5,601 nt of DNA, from positions 1-5,601 of the forward strand of contig JASHWN010000613.1 of assembly GCA_030044035.1 (NCBI GenBank). The letters run 5' to 3'. A program made the position numbers and the translations under genes. The notes under the pieces are model-generated. The model was not told where the DNA came from, did not search any database, and was given only the letters and a program-made list of their open reading frames with translations. Position 1 is the first letter of the stretch, and each line of letters starts with the position of its first letter. Of this stretch, positions 1 to 3,880 are shown piece by piece. The DNA is from Xanthobacteraceae bacterium (lineage in GTDB: Bacteria > Pseudomonadota > Alphaproteobacteria > Rhizobiales > Xanthobacteraceae).

Positions 1-561
1 GTGCGACAGCGACAGGTAGGCGCGCGGCAGCGCTTCGCTCGCCATCGCGCCGACGATGCGTTCGTGCGCCGGATCGACGTAGGAGTGCAGCAGGCACACG
101 GCAATAGCTTCGACGCCGGCGTTCGCCAGCGTGCGGCACGCTTCGGCGACGCTCGCCTTGTTCAGCGGGCGGAAAATTTCGCCGACGCTGGTCAGCCGCT
201 CCTCGACCTCGCAGCTCAGATGCCGCGGCACCAGCGGCCGATGGCGGTGAAAGAACAGATTATAGGCTTCCGGGCGGTTGCCGCGGCCGACGACGTAGAC
301 GTCGCGGGTGCCGCTGGTGACGATGAGCCCGGTCTTGGCGCCGGTGCGCTCGATCAGCGTGTTGATGGCGATAGTCGAGCCGTGGATCAGCTCGTCGATC
401 GAAGCGGCGTCGAGCCCGCTCTTGCGGATGCAGTCGAGCACGCCCTGGGTCAGCTCGCGCGGCGTGGTCAGGCTTTTCGCCTCGACGAAGCGGCCGGCCT
501 TGGCGTCGAAACCGACCAGGTCCGTGAACGTGCCGCCGATGTCGATGGCAACGACGATCAT
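1..561 (-). CDS. hyuA: Hydantoinase/oxoprolinase family protein (N-methylhydantoinase A-like), N-terminal 187 residues, runs off the left edge
   Basis: Reading leftward from ATG at 561, the frame stays open to the window edge. The product begins MIVVAIDIGGTFTDLVGFD, the acetate-kinase/actin-fold phosphate-binding motif DxGGTFTD of the hydantoinase A/oxoprolinase family, followed by TTPRELTQGVLDCI (about residues 32-45), HGSTIAINTLIERTGAKTGL (about 60-79) and a VTSGTRDVYVVGRGNRPEAY stretch. Family members are ATP-dependent cyclic-amide hydrolases or related carboxylase subunits of roughly 700 residues, usually paired with a HyuB-like subunit, so about a quarter is visible. Substrate cannot be told: N-methylhydantoin, 5-oxoproline and acetone/acetophenone carboxylase subunits share this N-terminus. 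The start is fixed by an in-frame TAG five codons upstream. No Shine-Dalgarno is visible; a TATAGT hexamer lies 11 nt upstream inside an inverted repeat, suggesting a very short leader. The family is certain; the symbol is the generic one. Confidence 0.9.
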   Translation of the reverse strand, partial: MIVVAIDIGGTFTDLVGFDAKAGRFVEAKSLTTPRELTQGVLDCIRKSGLDAASIDELIHGSTIAINTLIERTGAKTGLIVTSGTRDVYVVGRGNRPEAYNLFFHRHRPLVPRHLSCEVEERLTSVGEIFRPLNKASVAEACRTLANAGVEAIAVCLLHSYVDPAHERIVGAMASEALPRAYLSLSH

Positions 562-564
562 GCG

Positions 565-590
565 CGCGGCAAACTATAGGGTTTGCCGCG
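565..590. promoter_or_regulatory. Perfect 10-bp inverted repeat enclosing a -10-like hexamer at the hydantoinase gene start
   Basis: CGCGGCAAAC (565-574) is the exact reverse complement of GTTTGCCGCG (581-590), separated by 6 nt. On the minus strand TATAGT (578-573, five of six matches to TATAAT) sits in the spacer and the start of the second arm; the repeat ends 3 nt before the ATG at 561. This geometry fits an operator for a dimeric repressor overlapping the -10 region. If transcribed, it would instead be a 10-bp hairpin next to the start codon. No clear -35 at 17 bp is seen (CATTGC lies 16 bp upstream), so the promoter part is tentative; the inverted repeat itself is exact. Confidence 0.6.
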
Positions 591-759
591 GAATGCAATG
601 TTGCGGCCCCTGATCGATGCGAGATCGGGCGTAGTGCTGGGCCGGCGCAAGCCCAGTTCGGGTTACCGCCGCGCCGGCGACGACGGCGTGGTCACGCTGC
701 GTCGCCTGTATTTCGCCTAGCCACCCGTGGCGCGACAGACATGAAGGCGTTCAACAAGG

Positions 760-1242
760 TCACGGACAGGTCGGACGATTGTAGCCGAGGAACAAAGTGT
801 GGTGATCGAACATCGTGCTCGAACCGTTGAAGCCATAGGTACCGATGTAGCTCGACGGATTGTTGAAGTTTCCGATGACAGAGATCGAGGTCGAGCATGA
901 GTTTCCCGAGGGACGGCTGCCCTGGATGGTCAGAGCATTGCCCAACGTTCCGCCGGTCACCTTCCAAGAAGGCGCTTGGCAGATCGAGCCCGTGATCGTG
1001 CCGCCAGTGATCGGATAGGGATAGACGTCGGCATTGATGCTCACGTTGAAGTTGAAGACCGTGCTGCCCAGGTGCAGCTGTAGACACGCCGTGGCCGGAG
1101 AGGTCGTGGTCGCGAACGTGTGAGTGGCTTCGGCGCCCACCTGGCCGTTCGCATCAGGCCTTTGCTGAGCGTTCACGGCGACCGGTGCCGCAACGCCTAA
1201 AGCGCATGAGAGCAGGAGAACCTGTGATATTATCTTCGCCAT
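760..1242 (-). CDS. Secreted protein of unknown function with four cysteines (160 aa)
   Basis: The product starts MAKIISQVLLLSCALGVAAP and has a Sec signal peptide: K3, a hydrophobic core at about residues 7-22, and a likely AxA-type cleavage site at VNA-QQ (residues 23-27). The mature part is rich in Gly, Thr, Ser and Asn and probably beta-structured. Cysteines at 53, 88, 116 and 159 could form two disulfides, consistent with export to the periplasm or outside. Landmarks are ITGGTITGSICQAPSWKVTG (residues 78-97) and SYIGTYGFNGSS (131-142). I recall similar unnamed proteins in soil proteobacteria but know of no function. The start is secure: AAGGAGGT (1255-1248), a full anti-SD match, lies 5 nt upstream of the ATG. 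It is apparently monocistronic, since the next leftward gene begins about 200 bp further on with its own control region. Confidence 0.85.
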   Translation of the reverse strand: MAKIISQVLLLSCALGVAAPVAVNAQQRPDANGQVGAEATHTFATTTSPATACLQLHLGSTVFNFNVSINADVYPYPITGGTITGSICQAPSWKVTGGTLGNALTIQGSRPSGNSCSTSISVIGNFNNPSSYIGTYGFNGSSTMFDHHTLFLGYNRPTCP

Positions 1243-1307
1243 GTTTTACCTCCTTGATGAATCCGCTTCGGGTGGGACTTGCGGCACGTCGCAGACGGTC
1301 TTGCCGG

Positions 1308-1321
1308 CGCGGCGCGCCGCG
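1308..1321. repeat. 14-bp perfect GC palindrome in the leader of the secreted-protein gene
   Basis: CGCGGCGCGCCGCG is its own reverse complement, with no spacer. It lies about 66 bp upstream of the ATG at 1242, between that start and the AT-rich segment. It could be a regulator site or a structured part of the 5' leader; such GC-rich palindromes also arise by chance in this base composition. Confidence 0.35.
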
Positions 1322-1340
1322 GCAGGTTCGACGGGGTCAG

Positions 1341-1440
1341 GCCTGTTCTTTTGGTAGCGGATTACAGAGATATACACTTATCGTTGAGTAAAGCAACTAA
1401 AAGTTATCTTATATTCCCAGTAGCAGAATTTCGTATTTCA
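1341..1440. other. AT-rich island in the 1243-1767 intergenic region
   Basis: By direct count this 100-bp stretch has 35 G or C, against GC-rich coding sequence on both sides. It contains no open frame of note and no recognisable transposase, tRNA or att-like repeat. It lies between the candidate promoter of the leftward secreted-protein gene and the hydantoinase remnant, and may be a promoter region, decayed DNA or a junction left by a past rearrangement. Confidence 0.5.
1369..1396 (-). promoter_or_regulatory. Candidate promoter for the secreted-protein gene
   Basis: On the minus strand TTGCTT (1396-1391) and TATATC (1374-1369) are separated by 16 bp, in an AT-rich stretch that stands out from the GC-rich surroundings. 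The hexamers match the sigma-70 consensus at only 3/6 and 4/6, and the implied 5' leader would be about 120 nt. The position upstream of a leftward gene with a strong ribosome binding site supports it, but the assignment is weak. Confidence 0.3.
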
Positions 1441-1508
1441 ACGCAAAGGCTTGGGCCGAAGATGATCAGGTCGGTGAACGCGTCGCCGCTGTGGATGGCG
1501 ATGACAAT
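1437..1508 (-). pseudogene. Decayed fragment of a hydantoinase A-family N-terminus
   Basis: Read leftward from 1508, the frame gives IVIAIHSGDAFTDLIIF, which aligns without gaps to IVVAIDIGGTFTDLVGF, residues 2-18 of the intact hydantoinase gene in this window. Ten of 17 residues and 39 of 51 nucleotides are identical by hand alignment (core 1458-1508). A weaker match may continue to a shared Val-Glu near 1437 after a two-codon gap. The phosphate-binding motif is damaged (DIGGT has become HSGDA), no ATG precedes the match, an in-frame TGA lies at 1566-1568, and a TAA follows at 1404-1406. It cannot encode a working enzyme. It may be a relic of a tandem paralogue or part of a dispersed degenerate element. 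Confidence 0.5.
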
Positions 1509-1714
1509 CGTCGCTGGCCTTGCCGTACGCGACGCTGCAACGACGGAGGATAGGGAGATATGCCGTCACGGCGCCGCACAGTATAAGTTTTCGCGCAGAA
1601 CACAACATTGGGCGCCGCTTCCTTGGCGGGCATATTCTTGCTTCGTCACCGCGAGGCTTGAACCGGCGGACCATGCTGAATTGTCGCTCATGTGGGCTCC
1701 TGGTTGCCCCATGG

Positions 1715-1747
1715 ATTGCCGGGTCAAGCCTGGTCAAGCCCGGCAAT
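1715..1747. repeat. Palindromic intergenic repeat (ATTGCCGGG...CCCGGCAAT) with duplicated centre
   Basis: Arms ATTGCCGGG (1715-1723) and CCCGGCAAT (1739-1747) are perfect 9-bp inverted repeats. The usual form I recall from Bradyrhizobium-type genomes has one GGTCAAGCC between the arms; here GGTCAAGCC occurs twice in tandem (1722-1730 and 1732-1740), lengthening the loop by 10 nt. The element ends 6 nt before the ribosome binding site of the dienelactone-hydrolase gene, so it is probably transcribed in its 5' leader. Confidence 0.65.
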
Positions 1748-1767
1748 GACGATGAGGAGGAGATCGC

Positions 1768-2496
1768 ATGAGGGTCGAAACCATCAGATACGCCATGGGC
1801 GCCCTCACCGCGGAAGGCGCGCTCATCTACGAGGAAAAAGTCTCCGGCCGCCGCCCGGCGGTGCTGCTGGCGCCGAACTGGATGGGCGTGACCGACAAGG
1901 CGATCGAGCGCGGCACGCTCATTGCCGGCGACCGCTACGTGGTGCTCGTCGCCGACATGTACGGAGCCGGCACGCGGCCGGCCGATTTCGGCGAGGCGCC
2001 GCCGCTCGCCAATCCGCTGCGCGCCAACGCCGCCGAAGCGCGGGCGCGCATCCGCGCCGCGCTCGACACGCTGACCGCCGAAGGCAACAGGCGCGACCTG
2101 ATCGACGGCCGCCGCGCCGCGATCGGCTTCTGCTTCGGCGGCGGCAACGTCTTGGAGCTGGCGCGCGACGGCGCCGATATCGCCGCCGCGGTGTCGATCC
2201 ACGGCGATCTGAAAACCACAGCGCCGGCGCACAAGGGTGCGGTCAAGGCCAGGCTCCTGGTCACCCATGGCGCGCCCGATCCGGTGGTGCCGAAGGCCGA
2301 CCGCGATGCCTTCGAGGCCGAGATGGACGCCGCCGGCGCCAGGTGGGAGATGCTGGTGTTCAGCGGCATCTATCACGCCTACACCGATCAGGGTTTCGAC
2401 GTGCCCGGCGTGTCCGGCTGGGACGAACCGGCGACCCGGCAGACCTACGCGCTGACCCATCAGTTCATCGCCGACGCGTTCAACGGCCGGCTGTGA
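1768..2496 (+). CDS. Dienelactone hydrolase family protein (242 aa)
   Basis: This is an alpha/beta-hydrolase of the dienelactone hydrolase (carboxymethylenebutenolidase) family, presumably cytoplasmic because no signal peptide is present. The nucleophile elbow is GFCFGGGN with Cys122 as nucleophile. The acid is Asp171 in HGAPDPVVP and the base is His203 in YHAYTDQGF, completing a Cys-Asp-His triad. The strand AVLLAPNWMG (residues 31-40) occupies the place where classical enzymes carry a Glu (HEWWG type) that helps activate the Cys; here it is Asn37, so the chlorocatechol-pathway lactone is not an assured substrate. The length is normal for the family (about 230-250). The start is supported by GAGGAGGAG (1754-1762) with 5 nt to the ATG. 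It stands alone: the upstream gene is divergent and the next gene is small and unrelated. Confidence 0.92.
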   Translation: MRVETIRYAMGALTAEGALIYEEKVSGRRPAVLLAPNWMGVTDKAIERGTLIAGDRYVVLVADMYGAGTRPADFGEAPPLANPLRANAAEARARIRAALDTLTAEGNRRDLIDGRRAAIGFCFGGGNVLELARDGADIAAAVSIHGDLKTTAPAHKGAVKARLLVTHGAPDPVVPKADRDAFEAEMDAAGARWEMLVFSGIYHAYTDQGFDVPGVSGWDEPATRQTYALTHQFIADAFNGRL

Positions 2497-2518
2497 TTAC
2501 TTGAGGCTAACTTCTCGA

Positions 2519-2550
2519 CGATCAGAGAAAGCCGCGACGGGCTTCGATCG
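2519..2550 (+). terminator. Possible stem-loop terminator after the dienelactone hydrolase gene
   Basis: Nested inverted repeats CGATC (2519-2523)/GATCG (2546-2550) and AAGCC (2529-2533)/GGCTT (2540-2544) can form an interrupted stem starting 22 nt past the stop codon. There is no T-run after it, so intrinsic termination is doubtful. The remaining 2551-2673 holds only the leader of the next gene; I see no clear promoter there. Confidence 0.25.
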
Positions 2551-2673
2551 GAAACGGAATTGACGGCGCGGTGCATTCTTTGGTTGCGCGAAGCCCAGCG
2601 CTCCTACGCCCACGCGCATTTAACAGATTGTTCACCCGGCACAGCGCATCGTGCGACAAACCGAGGCTTCGTC

Positions 2674-2862
2674 ATGGCGACAGACGATAGACGCGCGGCG
2701 GCGAGCCGCCGTTCCGAGAACGACCGGCGCAGCGGCATCGACACGCGCTCCGATCAGGAAAAAGCAACGCTTGGCGAACGGCGGTCGGGTCATGACCGCC
2801 GCGCCGGGATCGATCGGCGCGCGAGCAGGCCGCAGCCGGAACGACAGATCGGCCGCGACTAG
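2674..2862 (+). CDS. Small Arg-rich repeat protein, RRSGxDRRxGIDxR type (62 aa)
   Basis: The 62-residue product has 16 arginines and no hydrophobic segment, so it should be a soluble, very basic and probably disordered cytoplasmic peptide. Two 14-residue repeats, residues 12-25 (RRSENDRRSGIDTR) and 36-49 (RRSGHDRRAGIDRR), are identical at 10 positions, with a further DRR at residues 5-7. ERRSGxDRR-type repeats recur in small hypothetical proteins and in the N-termini of some signalling proteins of alphaproteobacteria; I know no assigned function, and nucleic-acid or acidic-partner binding is only a guess from charge. The ATG at 2674 is preferred over an upstream in-frame ATG at 2560 because GAGG (2663-2666) sits 7 nt before it and the 38-residue extension lacks the repeat character. 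It converges on the leftward gene, leaving 24 bp between the stops. Confidence 0.65.
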   Translation: MATDDRRAAASRRSENDRRSGIDTRSDQEKATLGERRSGHDRRAGIDRRASRPQPERQIGRD

Positions 2863-2879
2863 AGCCGCGGCCGCCGGCT
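2863..2879. terminator. Short hairpin between convergent stops, possible bidirectional terminator
   Basis: AGCCG (2863-2867) and CGGCT (2875-2879) can pair around a 7-nt loop and fill most of the 24-bp gap between two convergent stop codons. No T-tract follows on either strand, so if it ends transcription it is a weak signal. The location is its main support. Confidence 0.3.
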
Positions 2880-2886
2880 GTCGCAA

Positions 2887-3255
2887 TTATTCGGTGATGC
2901 TGGGCGCGTCCGGTACTTTTTTGATCTGCATGACGCCGTCGGCGATGATTTTCGTCAGCTGAATCACCGACTGGCTCAGCGCCGCATATTCGACGATCTC
3001 GCGCTCGACGCGGTTGCCGTCGGCGTGCAGCTTGTCGCGCAAGGTCCGCAACTCGGCGATCAGAAGATCGATCTCGCGCGTCGAGTGGGCCGAGACGCGG
3101 CGCAGCAAGGTGCTCAGATTGTTGGCCGCGAGTTCGCTGTCACTCTCCGCCTGACGCAAAGCGGTGGCGTCGCGGCGCACCAATTCGCGGATATTGCTCT
3201 CGACCTCTACGCCCGGCCGATCGCCCTCCGCTCCACGTGGTCTGACAAAGGTCAT
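2887..3255 (-). CDS. Conserved helical (coiled-coil) protein of unknown function (122 aa)
   Basis: The product is charged, has no Cys, no signal peptide and no membrane segment. It is predicted by eye to be almost wholly helical: residues 17-54 (VEVESNIREL onward to STLLRRV), 57-80 (HSTREIDLLIAELRTLRDKL) and 82-113 (RVEREIVEYAALSQSVIQL through IKKVP), with leucine/isoleucine spacing suggesting coiled-coil or helical-bundle packing. I recall similar unnamed proteins in Bradyrhizobium-like genomes, but know no function; it could be a scaffold or partner protein. The frame is open back to 3534, but the ATG at 3255 is chosen because GGGGAG (3266-3261) lies 5 nt upstream and the longer version adds a low-complexity Arg/Pro-rich segment unlike the rest. 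It is convergent with the Arg-rich peptide gene. Confidence 0.7.
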   Translation of the reverse strand: MTFVRPRGAEGDRPGVEVESNIRELVRRDATALRQAESDSELAANNLSTLLRRVSAHSTREIDLLIAELRTLRDKLHADGNRVEREIVEYAALSQSVIQLTKIIADGVMQIKKVPDAPSITE

Positions 3256-3272
3256 GATGACTCCCCGACTTA

Positions 3273-3291
3273 CCGCCCGCCATTCGGGCGG
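3273..3291. repeat. 7-bp hairpin in the leader of the coiled-coil protein gene
   Basis: CCGCCCG (3273-3279) and CGGGCGG (3285-3291) form a perfect stem with a 5-nt loop. On the minus strand it ends 6 nt before the GGGGAG ribosome binding site of the gene starting at 3255, a position where a stable stem could affect ribosome access or mRNA stability, or serve as a protein-binding site at DNA level. Confidence 0.4.
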
Positions 3292-3593
3292 CCCCGCGCC
3301 ATGGCCGCATGAAAATGTGACCGCTTCGCGGCCTGCCGTGCGCCATCCACGGCCCTGATCCGGGCACGCGAAGGCATGCCGGACATTCGGATGCCACAAT
3401 CGCGCGGGCGCCGCGGGTCGCAATCGGTTCTGGTTGTGGTGAAGGTCGGGAACAATCGTGAACGCCTGTTCAAAACGGAACTGCGCGAGCTGCACACCAA
3501 GCTGTGGCAAATGCTTTGCCGAAGATCGGAACAAAAAGGCGCCGCAGAATTTTATCTGTTCGTCCCCCGAAAACAGAGAGAGGAACAGGCACT
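3292..3593. other. Divergent intergenic region with two further inverted repeats
   Basis: This spacer separates the leftward coiled-coil gene from the rightward small secreted-protein gene and must hold both promoters, but I could not identify convincing -35/-10 pairs. It contains GGCAT(g)CCG (3373-3381) opposite CGGATGCC (3388-3395), a stem with one bulged base, and GGCAAA (3506-3511) opposite TTTGCC (3515-3520) with a 3-nt gap, a compact dyad 74 bp before the start at 3594. GGAAC motifs at 3449, 3477 and 3528 lack a CGTT at the spacing expected of an EcfG general-stress promoter. No gene is evident. Confidence 0.4.
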
Positions 3594-3776
3594 ATGAAGC
3601 GCATTGTTTTGGCACTGTCCGCAGTCGCGGCCCTGATGGTCTCGGCCGGCGCGGCGAGCGCCCAGGACATCCACATCGGACTCGGTGGCGTCGGCATCGG
3701 TCCGCGGCACTACTACGACTATGGTAATTGCCGCACCATCATCGACAACCACGTCAGCCGTCCGGTAACGAGGTGA
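3594..3776 (+). CDS. Small secreted GGVGIGP-type protein, C-terminus frameshifted (60 aa)
   Basis: The product begins MKRIVLALSAVAALMVSAGA and has a clear Sec signal peptide with an ASA-QD cleavage site after residue 23. The mature part, IGLGGVGIGPRHYYDYGNCR, resembles small secreted proteins I recall from Bradyrhizobium-like genomes. Those continue through CRTVI...H to a basic ...VTVRRRVCD end with a second cysteine. Here the frame stops at TGA 3774-3776 after VSRPVTR, but the -1 frame from 3764 reads GNEVTVRRRVCD and stops at 3800-3802. From the ATG to that stop is 209 nt, one short of a multiple of three, so a single-base loss near 3762 fits. The ATG at 3594 is preferred over an upstream in-frame ATG (3504) because AGAGAGGA (3577-3584) precedes it and the signal peptide starts there. 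Function unknown. Confidence 0.7.
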   Translation: MKRIVLALSAVAALMVSAGAASAQDIHIGLGGVGIGPRHYYDYGNCRTIIDNHVSRPVTR

Positions 3777-3802
3777 CGGTGCGCCGTCGCGTCTGCGACT
3801 AA
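3764..3802 (+). pseudogene. Out-of-frame C-terminal tail of the small secreted protein
   Basis: This 12-codon stretch reads GNEVTVRRRVCD then TAA, in the -1 frame relative to the gene starting at 3594. It matches the basic, Cys-containing ending I expect of the family and supplies the second cysteine missing from the 60-residue product (its only mature cysteine is Cys44 in GNCR). No slippery heptamer is present at the crossing (CGT CCG GTA), so programmed frameshifting is unlikely; a mutation or sequencing error is the simpler reading. Confidence 0.55.
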
Positions 3803-3822
3803 TCGCAGAGCTATCAATAAAG

Positions 3823-3852
3823 AAGGCCCCGGCGCGAGCCGGGGCTTTCGTT
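3823..3852. terminator. Strong intrinsic terminator, probably bidirectional
   Basis: GCCCCGGC (3826-3833) pairs with GCCGGGGC (3838-3845) around a GCGA (GNRA-type) tetraloop. The stem extends by a G-T and two A-T pairs, and CTTTCGTT follows on the plus strand. On the minus strand the same stem is followed by CTTCTTTATT, an even better T-rich tract. It can therefore end both the rightward secreted-peptide transcript and the leftward crotonase transcript, whose stop codon is at 3881. Confidence 0.85.
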
Positions 3853-3880
3853 CGTGCGCGAGTCGAGCCTGAAGTGACGG

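Noticed and set aside
1..579. Plus-strand open frame across the left end
   Set aside because: It is antisense to the hydantoinase gene, which carries clear family motifs; the plus frame has no recognisable protein character.
637..656. CTGGGC...GCCCAG hairpin as a terminator for the secreted-protein gene
   Set aside because: The stem is only 6 bp with an 8-nt loop and no T-tract on the minus strand, and it lies about 100 bp past the stop codon. It is not strong enough to call.
598..720. Plus-strand 40-codon ORF from ATG 598 (begins MLRPLIDARSG)
   Set aside because: It has no ribosome binding site and no recognisable motif, and it lies between two leftward genes overlapping the likely control region of the hydantoinase gene. 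It is compatible with chance in GC-rich DNA.
1438..2460. Long minus-strand open frame (340 codons)
   Set aside because: It is antisense to the dienelactone hydrolase gene over most of its length, with Arg/Gly-rich shadow composition typical of high-GC DNA.
3449..3532. GGAAC motifs as EcfG-type general stress promoters
   Set aside because: None of the three has a CGTT at 16-17 bp spacing.
3256..3534. N-terminal extension of the coiled-coil protein to an upstream ATG at 3534
   Set aside because: The added residues are Arg/Pro/His-rich and unlike the helical body, while the ATG at 3255 has a well-spaced GGGGAG site.
3762..3770. Programmed -1 ribosomal frameshift in the small secreted-protein gene
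   Set aside because: The crossing CGT CCG GTA offers no slippery X XXY YYZ heptamer, and I saw no stem directly downstream; a one-base loss is simpler.
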